Below are positions 48,503 through 56,715 of a stretch of DNA of 64,000 nt, one piece after another; within the stretch, counting starts at the first letter, position 1, and each line of letters starts with the position of its first letter. The stretch is from Erythrobacter fulvus (lineage in GTDB: Bacteria; Pseudomonadota; Alphaproteobacteria; Sphingomonadales; Sphingomonadaceae): contig NZ_JAQQXQ010000003.1 of assembly GCF_028595285.1 (NCBI RefSeq), forward strand, positions 245,507-309,506. Direction: 5' to 3'. A program made the position numbers and the translations under genes. A model generated the notes under the pieces. That model did no database searches and was not told the DNA's origin. It saw nothing but the letters and a program-made list of their open reading frames with translations.

Positions 48503-50089
48503 ATGACCAAGCCCAGAGTTCTCATTTCCGACAAGATGGACCCCAATGCCGCGCGCATTTTCGAAGAGCGCGGCTGCGATGTCGATGTCATCACCGGCGA
48601 AACGCCCGAACAACTGATCGCCCGCATCGGCGATTATGACGGCCTCGCCATCCGTTCGTCGACCAAGGTGACCAAGGCGGTGCTCGATGCCGCGACCAAC
48701 CTGAAAGTGATCGGCCGCGCGGGTATCGGCGTCGACAACGTCGACATTCCCTATGCCAGCGCCAAGGGCGTGGTGGTGATGAACACCCCGTTCGGCAATT
48801 CGATCACCACCGCCGAACACGCGATTGCGCTGATGTTCGCGCTTGCCCGCCAGATTCCCGATGCCAATGCCCAGACCCAGGCCGGGCTGTGGCCCAAGAG
48901 CGGGTTCATGGGGGTCGAACTTACCAACAAGACCCTCGGCCTGATCGGTGCGGGCAATATCGGCTCGATCGTCGCCAGCCGGGCGCTCGGCCTGCGCATG
49001 AAGGTGATCGCCTATGATCCCTTCCTGACTGAAGATCGCGCGGTGGAGATGGGCGTCGAGAAGGTAGATCTCGACACGCTGCTTTCGCGCGCCGATTTCG
49101 TCACGCTGCACACCCCGCTGACCGACGAGACGCGCAACATCCTCAGCCGTGAACGGCTCGAAGGCGCCAAGAAGGGTATCCGCATCATCAACTGCGCCCG
49201 CGGCGGCCTGATCGACGAGGCGGCATTGAAGGACTGCCTTGAAAGCGGTCAAGTGGCGGGCGCGGCGCTCGACGTGTTCGAAACCGAACCGCCGGCCAAG
49301 GATCACCCGCTGTTCGGCGCGCCCAATTTCATCTGCACCCCGCACCTGGGCGCCTCGACCACCGAAGCGCAGGTCAACGTGGCGTTGCAGGTGGCCGAGC
49401 AGTTGGCCGATTACCTCGTCAATGGCGGCGTCACCAACGCGCTCAACGTCCCTTCGCTGAGCGCCGAGGAAGCCCCGAAGCTGCGTCCCTACATGGCGCT
49501 CGCCGAAAAGCTGGGCAGCCTTGTCGGCCAGCTCGCGCATGGCAACCTCACCCACATCAGTATCGAGCGTGAAGGCGCGGCCGCCGAACTCAACGGCAAG
49601 CCGATTACCGCCGCCGTGCTGGCGGGCTTCATGCGCCGCTATTCGGACACGGTGAACATGGTCAACGCGCCGTTCCTCGCCAAGGAGCGCGGCCTTGATG
49701 TGAGCGAAATCCGGCACGAGCGCGAGGGCGCGTTCAACACCCTGATCCGGGTCACGGTGGAAACCGCGCAGGGGCCGCGTTCGGTCGCCGGCACGCTATT
49801 CGGCAATGACGCGCCGCGTCTGGTCGAGATTTTCGGCATCGGGATTGAGGCGGAACTGGCCGGGCACATGCTCTACATCGTCAATGACGACAAGCCTGGC
49901 TTTATCGGCCGCATCGGCACGCTGCTGGGCGCGTCGGGCATCAATATCGGCACCTTCAACCTCGGTCGCCGCGAAGCGGGCGGGGAAGCGGTGCTGCTGC
50001 TGAGCCTCGACGAGGCGCTGACCCCGGAAGTCATCGCCGAGGCCGAAAAGGTCGAAGGCGTGAAGACCGTCAAGGCGCTGGCGTTCTGA
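48503..50089 (+). CDS. serA: D-3-phosphoglycerate dehydrogenase
   Basis: SerA oxidises 3-phosphoglycerate, the first step of serine synthesis. The ATG at 48503 gives 528 residues, the long type. Present are VIGRAGIGVDNVD, the NAD loop GLIGAGNIGSIVA near 151-163, the catalytic His in TPHLGAST (about 280), an intervening domain (about 320-450) and a C-terminal ACT domain (MLYIVNDDKPGFIGRIGTLLG) that usually senses serine. The regulatory ACT domain implies feedback control. Confidence 0.97.
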   Translation: MTKPRVLISDKMDPNAARIFEERGCDVDVITGETPEQLIARIGDYDGLAIRSSTKVTKAVLDAATNLKVIGRAGIGVDNVDIPYASAKGVVVMNTPFGNSITTAEHAIALMFALARQIPDANAQTQAGLWPKSGFMGVELTNKTLGLIGAGNIGSIVASRALGLRMKVIAYDPFLTEDRAVEMGVEKVDLDTLLSRADFVTLHTPLTDETRNILSRERLEGAKKGIRIINCARGGLIDEAALKDCLESGQVAGAALDVFETEPPAKDHPLFGAPNFICTPHLGASTTEAQVNVALQVAEQLADYLVNGGVTNALNVPSLSAEEAPKLRPYMALAEKLGSLVGQLAHGNLTHISIEREGAAAELNGKPITAAVLAGFMRRYSDTVNMVNAPFLAKERGLDVSEIRHEREGAFNTLIRVTVETAQGPRSVAGTLFGNDAPRLVEIFGIGIEAELAGHMLYIVNDDKPGFIGRIGTLLGASGINIGTFNLGRREAGGEAVLLLSLDEALTPEVIAEAEKVEGVKTVKALAF

Positions 50090-50231
50090 TCTCTCGCGGG
50101 AGGCTGGCTGCGCCAACCTCCCTGCCGAGGGGCCGGCCCGCCGGCCGGCGCGCGGTTGCGCTTGCGGACTGCTGTGCGAACCGAAGGTCGGCGTTGCTCT
50201 CTGCCTGTTTGTCTTATAGCGCACCTCACAC

Positions 50232-51350
50232 ATGACCCAGCCCAACGATCTCCTGCCCGAAGGCCTCGAGGACCGTCTGCCCGGTGCGGCGCGCCGCATT
50301 ACCGATGCCATGAGCAATTGCCTGACGGTGCTGGCCGGGCACGGTTATGACCGCGTGCTTCCTCCGCTGCTTGAATTCGAAAGCTCGCTCGCCAGCCGGA
50401 TGCGCGGGGTGGAGACAGGGCGCACCTTCCGCATGACCGATCCGGCGAGCCTGCGCACGCTGGCCCTGCGCAGCGATATCACGCCGCAGATCGGGCGGAT
50501 CGCCTCGACCAGTCTCGCCGCAGCGCCGCGTCCGCTGCGGCTGGCCTATTGCGGGGACACGGTAACGATCAAGGCGAGCCAGCTCGATCCCGCGCGCGAG
50601 CGGTTACAGCTGGGCGGCGAGTTGATCGGGGCCGACAGCGTCGCGGCGGCAGGCGAGATCGTCGCGGTGGCGATCGAGGCGCTGGCCGACGCGGGCGTCA
50701 CCGGCCTGTCGGTCGATTTTACCTTGCCCGATCTGGTCGATACGCTGGCGGAGCGCGATACATCGCTGTCGCCGGATACGATCGAAGCGATCCGCCGCGA
50801 GCTGGACACCAAGGATGCCGGCGGGCTCAAGTCGGTCGGCGGGTCGGCTTACCTGCCGCTGCTCTATGCCACCGGGCCTTTCGCGGATGCGCTGTCTAAG
50901 CTGCGGGCTTTCGATAGCGACGGCGTGCTGGCCTCGCGGCTCGACGGGCTGGAGGCGATTGCCGCGCGCATCGGCGATACCGCGCGTATCACGCTCGACC
51001 CGACGGAGCGGCACGGCTTCGAATACCAGTCGTGGTTCGGCTTCACGCTCTACGGCGAAGGCCTGCGCCACGCGCTGGGGCGCGGCGGCACCTATCGCAT
51101 TGCGGGTAGCGAGGAACCGGCGACGGGCTTCACGCTCTATCTCGATCGCGTGGCGCAGGGTGCCCCCGAACCCGCTGCGGACGAAACACTCTATCTCCCG
51201 CTCGGCCATGACGCTGATGTCGCGCAGCAATATCGCTCGCAAGGGTGGCGCACCGTCGCCCAATTGTCCGAGAACGAGGACCCGGTGGCGCTCGGCTGCA
51301 CGCATATCCTCGACGCAGGTGCCCCGATGGCACTGGAGCAGCGCCCATGA
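50232..51350 (+). CDS. hisZ: ATP phosphoribosyltransferase regulatory subunit HisZ
   Basis: HisZ is a catalytically inactive paralog of histidyl-tRNA synthetase that forms an octamer with short-form HisG to start histidine synthesis. The 372 residues carry a class II synthetase-like core (LLPEGLEDRLPGAARRITDAM, FRMTDPASLRTLALRSDITPQIGRIA, LQLGGELIGADS) but no anticodon-binding domain motif. hisG is not in the window. The ATG lies 142 bases after serA. The stop overlaps the ridA start in an ATGA. Confidence 0.88.
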   Translation: MTQPNDLLPEGLEDRLPGAARRITDAMSNCLTVLAGHGYDRVLPPLLEFESSLASRMRGVETGRTFRMTDPASLRTLALRSDITPQIGRIASTSLAAAPRPLRLAYCGDTVTIKASQLDPARERLQLGGELIGADSVAAAGEIVAVAIEALADAGVTGLSVDFTLPDLVDTLAERDTSLSPDTIEAIRRELDTKDAGGLKSVGGSAYLPLLYATGPFADALSKLRAFDSDGVLASRLDGLEAIAARIGDTARITLDPTERHGFEYQSWFGFTLYGEGLRHALGRGGTYRIAGSEEPATGFTLYLDRVAQGAPEPAADETLYLPLGHDADVAQQYRSQGWRTVAQLSENEDPVALGCTHILDAGAPMALEQRP

Positions 51351-51736
51351 CCGGCCCGGCAAAGCCGATCGCGCTCGATAATGATCCGCTCGCGCCCTAT
51401 TTCATCGCGCCCGGCTGGCAAGTCGGCGATCTGTTGTTCCTTTCGGGGCAGGCGAGCATCGGGGCGGATGGCAGCATTGTCGGTCCGGACGATTTCGATG
51501 CCCAGCTGGCGCAGACCTTCGCCAATATCGAAAAAGTGCTGGCGGCAGGGGGCAGCGATCTTTCGCGCGTGGTCAAGGTGACGATCTATCTCACCGACAT
51601 GGCGAACTTCCCGAAGATCGTTGAAGCCCGCCAGCGCTATTTCACGCCGCCCTATCCGGCCGACACGACGGTGGAAGTGCGCAGCCTCGCGCTGCCAGAA
51701 CTGATGGTCGAGATCGACGTGATCGCGACCGTCTGA
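51347..51736 (+). CDS. RidA family enamine/imine deaminase
   Basis: A 129-residue Rid-family protein. LFLSGQASIGADGSIVG, TFANIEKVLAAGGSDLSRVVKVTIYLTDM and VRSLALPELMVEIDVIATV follow the Rid fold. The family arginine that binds substrate carboxylates is in the VEVRSLALPE segment (usual form R-x-x-V/L). It detoxifies reactive enamines from PLP enzymes, which may be relevant to the nearby serine and histidine genes. Coupled to hisZ by a 4-base overlap. Confidence 0.88.
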   Translation: MTGPAKPIALDNDPLAPYFIAPGWQVGDLLFLSGQASIGADGSIVGPDDFDAQLAQTFANIEKVLAAGGSDLSRVVKVTIYLTDMANFPKIVEARQRYFTPPYPADTTVEVRSLALPELMVEIDVIATV

Positions 51737-51745
51737 CAGCGCGGA

Positions 51746-52804
51746 CTAGCCGAACACCTTCTTCAGAAACGCATCGACTGCCTGCGTCTGCGCTGCACCG
51801 GCATCGGTGCCGAGTTCGCGGTTCATCCGGCCGTGATCGGTGCCGGTAATCGCCATCGCCTGCGCATCCTTGCCGGCCTTGGCGAGCGCGCCTGCCAGCG
51901 CCTCTGACTGTGCTTTGGAGCCTGCCCGCTCGGCGACATAGAGCGCCAGCCAGTGCGGGGCATCCTTGCCGCCCACGTGGCTTATCGGGGATAGCGCCTT
52001 CTGCCGCGCCGGATCGCTGCCGAACACATCCCTGTACAGCGTCGGCAGCTCCATCGTCGGGCGCGCAGCGGCTTCCGCCACGTCATAGCCCGCCCCGTCG
52101 AGCAGCACGACGCCCTTGATCGCCGTGAAGGCATCGCCGGCATATTGCGGGTCGGTCGCCACCAGCGCGGCAAGATGCGCGCCCGCGCTATGGCCCATCA
52201 GCACGATCTTTTCGGGATCGAAGCCGCCGCTCTCAGCCTGCGCACGCAGGGCGCGCAAGGCGGCGCCTATGTCGGCGGCCTGTTGTTCCACCGGGGCATC
52301 GGGCAGCACCCGGTAGCCTGCCGAGGCGAAGACATAGCCCATGTCCTTGAAGTGCTGCGGCTTGGCCTGCACCGTGGCCTTGTGATTGCCTCTCTGCCAG
52401 CCGCCGCCATGAATGAACATCACCAACGGTGTGTCGCCCACGGCATCATCGGGGGTGTAGACATCGACCTGCTGGCGCAGGTGATCGCCATAGATAACCG
52501 TGCTGGAGACCTTGCCGCTGGCATACTGGCCAGCGCGCGGGCCTGTTCCGGCTCCCATCATGGCACCGGAGCCGCGCCTTTCCTGCATCCGTTCGCGCAG
52601 CTGCGCCGCGCAGGATTCCGACAGTCCGGCATATTTCTCTCGCAGGCAGGTGCGGATCTGGCTGCGATCGGTGCCGCACAGCTTCACGATTTCCTCGCGA
52701 CATTCCGCCGGAAGGCGCGCTTGCCCGCGCTGCTGGGCAAGGATCGGAGAGGCGAGAGCGGCAAGGCCGGCGGCGGCCAGCAGGGCTTTGGTGGCGGTGT
52801 TCAT
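51746..52804 (-). CDS. Exported alpha/beta hydrolase with Cys-rich N-terminal segment
   Basis: A 352-residue exported esterase-like protein. A signal peptide (LLAAAGLAALASPILAQ) is followed by a cysteine-rich segment at 35-65 with Cys35, Cys43, Cys53 and Cys65, resembling a GLG1-type repeat. The hydrolase domain has the oxyanion motif HGGGW (132-136) and nucleophile Ser206 in GHSAGAH, with a late TGTDHG histidine. Esterases of this BD-FAE/arylformamidase type are candidates; substrate unknown. It converges on ridA with nine bases between stops. Confidence 0.82.
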   Translation of the reverse strand: MNTATKALLAAAGLAALASPILAQQRGQARLPAECREEIVKLCGTDRSQIRTCLREKYAGLSESCAAQLRERMQERRGSGAMMGAGTGPRAGQYASGKVSSTVIYGDHLRQQVDVYTPDDAVGDTPLVMFIHGGGWQRGNHKATVQAKPQHFKDMGYVFASAGYRVLPDAPVEQQAADIGAALRALRAQAESGGFDPEKIVLMGHSAGAHLAALVATDPQYAGDAFTAIKGVVLLDGAGYDVAEAAARPTMELPTLYRDVFGSDPARQKALSPISHVGGKDAPHWLALYVAERAGSKAQSEALAGALAKAGKDAQAMAITGTDHGRMNRELGTDAGAAQTQAVDAFLKKVFG

Positions 52805-52934
52805 GCAGGTTCCTCGTCTATCCTGTTACCCTGCTTCAACGGCCAAGGCGCAACAACCCTTCGCGCGCGCTTGCCACCTTGCGCCGGACAGCCTAGTGCC
52901 CGCGCGGCTTTTCGGCATGACCTGAAGGAAACAC

Positions 52935-54224
52935 ATGGCCAACGTCACCGTGATCGGCGCCCAGTGGGGCGATGAAGGCAAGGGCAAGATTGTCGACTGG
53001 CTTGCCAGCCGCGCCGATGCCGTGGTCCGCTTTCAGGGCGGGCACAATGCCGGCCATACCCTTGTGATCGACGGCAAGACCTACAAGCTCTCGTTGCTTC
53101 CCTCGGGCATCGTCTCGGGCACGCTTTCGGTGATCGGCAATGGCGTGGTGCTCGATCCCTGGGCGCTGCGTGATGAAGTCGCAAAGGTCGAAGGGCAGGG
53201 GGTTTCGATCACCGATGAGAACCTTGCGATCGCCGATAACTGTCCGCTTATCCTGCCGCTGCACCGCGACCTAGACGGCTTGCGCGAGACTGCGGCGGGC
53301 AAGGGCAAGATCGGTACCACCGGACGCGGGATCGGCCCGGCTTACGAGGACAAGGTCGGCCGCCGCGCGATCCGGGTGTGCGACCTTGCGCATCTCGACA
53401 CGCTCGAACCGCAGCTCGATCGCCTTTGCGCCCACCACGATGCGCTGCGTGCAGGGTTCGGCCAGCCCCCGGTTGATCGTGCCGCGCTGCTGGAGGAACT
53501 GCGCGAAATCGCCCCCTTCGTGCTGCGCTTTGCCCAGCCGGTGTGGAAGCGCCTCAAGAAGGTGCGCCGCGCGGGCGCCAAGATCCTGTTCGAAGGCGCG
53601 CAGGGCGTGCTGCTCGACGTCGATCACGGCACCTATCCCTTCGTCACCTCGTCCAACACGGTGAGCGGCACGGCGGCTTCGGGCAGCGGCCTCGGCCCCA
53701 ATTCGACCGGCTTCGTGCTCGGCATCGTCAAGGCCTACACCACCCGCGTCGGTTCCGGCCCCTTCCCAACCGAGTTGGAGGACGACATCGGCCAGCGTCT
53801 GGGCGAGCGGGGCCATGAATTCGGCACCGTCACCGGCCGCAAGCGCCGCGTCGGCTGGTTCGATGCTGTGCTGGTGCGCCAGTCCTGTGCGATCTCTGGC
53901 GTGACCGGCATCGCGCTCACCAAGATCGATGTGCTTGACGGGCTGGAGCGGGTGAAGATCTGCACCGGCTATCGCCTGCGCGGCAAGGTCTATGACTACC
54001 TGCCCAGCCATGCCGCCGATCAGGCCGACTGCGAGCCGATCTACGAGGAAATGCCCGGCTGGAGCGAAAGCACCGCAGGCGCGCGATCCTATGCCGACCT
54101 TCCGGCGAATGCGATCAAGTACATCCAGCGGATTCAGGAGCTGATCGAATGTCCGGTGGCGCTCGTTTCGACCTCGCCAGAGCGTGACGATACGATCCTG
54201 ATGCGTGATCCTTTCGTGGATTGA
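52935..54224 (+). CDS. purA: Adenylosuccinate synthetase
   Basis: PurA joins IMP and aspartate using GTP, the first committed step to AMP. The 429 residues start [22 protein letters not shown] (GTP loop with catalytic Asp), then [26 protein letters not shown] near 123-136, [22 protein letters not shown] and [14 protein letters not shown]. Normal family length. It is alone on its strand after a 130-base gap that contains no clear regulatory motif. Confidence 0.98.
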   Translation: MANVTVIGAQWGDEGKGKIVDWLASRADAVVRFQGGHNAGHTLVIDGKTYKLSLLPSGIVSGTLSVIGNGVVLDPWALRDEVAKVEGQGVSITDENLAIADNCPLILPLHRDLDGLRETAAGKGKIGTTGRGIGPAYEDKVGRRAIRVCDLAHLDTLEPQLDRLCAHHDALRAGFGQPPVDRAALLEELREIAPFVLRFAQPVWKRLKKVRRAGAKILFEGAQGVLLDVDHGTYPFVTSSNTVSGTAASGSGLGPNSTGFVLGIVKAYTTRVGSGPFPTELEDDIGQRLGERGHEFGTVTGRKRRVGWFDAVLVRQSCAISGVTGIALTKIDVLDGLERVKICTGYRLRGKVYDYLPSHAADQADCEPIYEEMPGWSESTAGARSYADLPANAIKYIQRIQELIECPVALVSTSPERDDTILMRDPFVD

Positions 54225-54258
54225 TCGCAAACGCCGCAAGGGGTTATCCTGCGCGGTA

Positions 54259-54816
54259 ATGAAGCGTCGTCTTTCTCTCCTGCCGCTACTGGCGCTTGCC
54301 GCCTGCTCGCAGCCGCCGCCCAAGGTAGTCGATGCGCCCTCAGTGCTCCCGCCGCTGGAGCGGGAAGCCGCACGGATTATGCCTGAGCGACGCTTCGCCC
54401 ACGTCGATTATCTTCTGGTCGACAAGTCCGAACGGATGATGATCGGTTATGCCGGCGGCCAGCCCGTGAAGGTGTGGCGGGGTCTGCAATTCGGCGACCG
54501 CCCGCAGGGACACAAGCGCTTCGAAGGCGATGAACGCACGCCGGAAGGGCGCTATGTGATCGAAGGGCGCAATCCCGGCAGCGCCTATCACCTCAGCCTC
54601 AAGGTATCCTATCCCAACCGTGCCGATCGCGCCTATGCCGCGCAATTCGGGCGCTCGCCGGGGGGCGATATTTTCCTCCACGGCCAGCCCAACGCGCTGC
54701 CCTTTGGCCGGGTGCCGGGCGACTGGACCGACGGCTGCATCGCCTTTTCGAACGACGAGATCGAGGAATTGTGGCGCATCGTGCCGGACGGGACGGTGAT
54801 CGAAATCAGGCCGTAA
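54259..54816 (+). CDS. L,D-transpeptidase (YkuD) lipoprotein
   Basis: From the ATG at 54259 the protein has 185 residues with a lipobox LALAAC (Cys16), so it is a membrane-anchored periplasmic protein. The YkuD catalytic segment has His141 (FLHG) and nucleophile Cys160 in DWTDGCIAFSN; the usual S-H-G-C order is here T-D-G-C, so the histidine just before the glycine is replaced. Closest in layout to the YafK group, which includes an amidase that frees Braun lipoprotein. It may act as peptidoglycan hydrolase rather than crosslinker. Confidence 0.82.
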   Translation: MKRRLSLLPLLALAACSQPPPKVVDAPSVLPPLEREAARIMPERRFAHVDYLLVDKSERMMIGYAGGQPVKVWRGLQFGDRPQGHKRFEGDERTPEGRYVIEGRNPGSAYHLSLKVSYPNRADRAYAAQFGRSPGGDIFLHGQPNALPFGRVPGDWTDGCIAFSNDEIEELWRIVPDGTVIEIRP

Positions 54817-54851
54817 GCAGGGCAGTATCCGGCGCAACTACGCATGTTTAC

Positions 54852-54879
54852 TTGACCTGATCCGGTTTTGTTCTATTCT
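54852..54879 (+). promoter_or_regulatory. Promoter of the winged-helix regulator gene
   Basis: TTGACC and TATTCT are separated by 16 bases, about 28 bases before the ATG at 54907. The -10 lies inside the LexA-box sequence. Confidence 0.6.
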
Positions 54880-54884
54880 CGTTC
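54870..54884. promoter_or_regulatory. LexA (SOS) box
   Basis: GTTC-TATTCTC-GTTC is an exact match to the alphaproteobacterial LexA site GTTC-N7-GTTC. It overlaps the -10 element of the promoter in front of 54907, where LexA would block RNA polymerase. Confidence 0.75.
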
Positions 54885-54906
54885 CAACATTCTTGGAGCC
54901 GAGTCG

Positions 54907-55905
54907 ATGCTGATCCAGTCGAACGAACAGGCCGATTTCACCTATGACATGGCCAGCGACGGGGCGGGCCTGCCCGCGCGGGTCGCGATCTATGGTGAAA
55001 ACGCAATCTGGCGCGATCAGGTCGCGTCCGATCTCGGCGGTGCCGGGTTTCGCACCATCGACGGTGGCAGCATTGCGGCGCTGATCGAAGGCCCGATTGC
55101 GCTGCTGGGCGACGTGGTGCTGGTGGATTGTGCTGTCAGCGGCAGCCGCGGGCTTGACGGGCTGATGCTGGCGGGACTCGCGCGGCTGGACATGCGGGTG
55201 GCGCGTTCGGGTGCGAAGCTGATCGTTGCGACGTCGATGGCGGGGCTCGATGATGTCTTCGCTGTGCTTGACCAGTCGGGCCCGCAGATACTCGTCGATC
55301 CGAGCCGTGCCGAACGCGTGGTCGCTGTCGGGCGGGTGATGGGGGAGGCGGGGGCTTCACGGGTGCGCGAAATGGCCGAGGATGATCGGCTTGCATTGCT
55401 GCGCTTGTCGCAGCAGGTCGAAGCGATCGCCCGTTCGCTCGACCGGATCTCGCAGCCCGAGCCGACAGCCGCAGCGAAGCTGGGTGAACACAAGCACGAT
55501 TTTCATGGGCCTGAGCCTGTGCCTTCGGGCTTCGGCGCTTCTCACGGCAAGCCTTCGCTGCCCGATCCGCGAATGGTGCGCCAGGTGATCGCCAACCGCC
55601 AGGCACGCGCGCGTTTCTTCGATGCCGAACTGTTCGGCGATCCGGCGTGGGATATGCTGCTTGATCTCACCGCTGCGCATGGCGAAGGCACACAGGTTTC
55701 GGTCACTTCGCTGTGCATCGCTGCGGGTGTTCCCGCCACCACCGCGCTGCGCTGGCTCAGCCAGATGGTGGAAAGCGGCATTTTCGTACGGGTGCCCGAT
55801 CCGTCGGACAAGCGCCGTGCCTTCATCGCGCTTAGCGAAGGCTCGCTGGCGGCGATGGCGGGTTACTTTGCCAGCCTGCGCGCTCCGGTGACGCTGGCCG
55901 CCTAA
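54907..55905 (+). CDS. Winged-helix protein with receiver-like N-terminus, SOS-promoter gene
   Basis: From the ATG at 54907 (after TTGGAG) it has 332 residues. Residues 20-145 alternate strands and helices like a degenerate receiver domain (VAIYGENAIWRDQVASDL, DVVLVDCAVSG, KLIVATSMAGLDDVF) but lack the full phosphoacceptor set. The C-terminal ~90 residues form a MarR-type winged helix (SLCIAAGVPATTALRWLSQMVESGIFVRVPDPSDKRRAFIALS). A LexA box overlaps its promoter, so it should be induced by DNA damage. Target genes unknown. Its stop overlaps the convergent siroheme gene by 4 bases. Confidence 0.75.
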   Translation: MLIQSNEQADFTYDMASDGAGLPARVAIYGENAIWRDQVASDLGGAGFRTIDGGSIAALIEGPIALLGDVVLVDCAVSGSRGLDGLMLAGLARLDMRVARSGAKLIVATSMAGLDDVFAVLDQSGPQILVDPSRAERVVAVGRVMGEAGASRVREMAEDDRLALLRLSQQVEAIARSLDRISQPEPTAAAKLGEHKHDFHGPEPVPSGFGASHGKPSLPDPRMVRQVIANRQARARFFDAELFGDPAWDMLLDLTAAHGEGTQVSVTSLCIAAGVPATTALRWLSQMVESGIFVRVPDPSDKRRAFIALSEGSLAAMAGYFASLRAPVTLAA

Positions 55906-56708
55906 TTTTCGGGACGATAGCGCAAGATCAGCGTCAGACCGGCATCGTCTGCCTCTGGTAGTGCAGCGCCATCCCGCGGCCGTCGTGCCGCATCGGCGCG
56001 GGCGCGGGCGAGGATTGCTGGGGGAACCTGCCCGTCGAGCAGTAGCATGTCGGCTTCGCCCAGCAGTCGCGCCTGTCGCAAGGTCAGTTCTTCGGGATCG
56101 GGGCTGGAAAGCGTGATCTCGACCATCTCACCCGTGGCTGGATCCACACTGCCCGCAGCCCAGTCAGTCACCCGTTCATGCGCCAAAGGATCGAAGGGGT
56201 CGAGGACGCCGCCTTCGCGCAGCGCCGTGTCCACCGCTCTGCGCCGTTCTGCTCCGTCAGGCAAGCGCCCCCGCAACACCGGTCGGACTGCCTCCAGTGC
56301 CTTCGCCAGCAACCCTAAGGTATCGGGTAAAACCCGCTCCAGCCGCAACCGCACATGCTTGGCCAGACCCGCCGAGGCGCCGCCCGTGCCGATCGCCACC
56401 AGCAGCGGATCGCGATCGAGAATGCTCGGGGTGGTGAAATCGCAAAGCTCGGGCCGGTCGACGACATTGACCAGCATCCCCGCACAGCGCGCATTGATCG
56501 CCGCAACCTCGCAGGCCCGCGCGTCCTCGTAGGCGATGAAGGCGAGCCGCACGCCTTCGTCGATGGCGCGGGCCAGATCGTCCACCACCACCCCGCCAGC
56601 GCGCTCTACCAACCGCCGCTTGGGCTCGGCGGCGGGGCCATCGCCCAGCACAAGCACATCCTGTCCCGCAATCTGGTGGAACAGCGGCAGGCTGGCGATC
56701 CGGCTCAT
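55902..56708 (-). CDS. Siroheme synthase, dehydrogenase/ferrochelatase-like part
   Basis: A 268-residue protein related to the N-terminal half of CysG (precorrin-2 dehydrogenase, sirohydrochlorin ferrochelatase). It begins MSRIASLPLFHQIAGQDVLVLGDGPAAEPKRRLV with a Rossmann loop, followed by RPELCDFTTPSILDRDPLLVAIGTGGASAGLAKHVR, a diagnostic siroheme-synthase segment with the metal-binding Asp region. The methyltransferase half is absent and is supplied by cobA at 22717. Start at the ATG at 56708. It is eight bases downstream of lysA, so likely cotranscribed. Confidence 0.85.
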   Translation of the reverse strand: MSRIASLPLFHQIAGQDVLVLGDGPAAEPKRRLVERAGGVVVDDLARAIDEGVRLAFIAYEDARACEVAAINARCAGMLVNVVDRPELCDFTTPSILDRDPLLVAIGTGGASAGLAKHVRLRLERVLPDTLGLLAKALEAVRPVLRGRLPDGAERRRAVDTALREGGVLDPFDPLAHERVTDWAAGSVDPATGEMVEITLSSPDPEELTLRQARLLGEADMLLLDGQVPPAILARARADAARRPRDGAALPEADDAGLTLILRYRPEN

Positions 56709-56715
56709 CGTGGCT

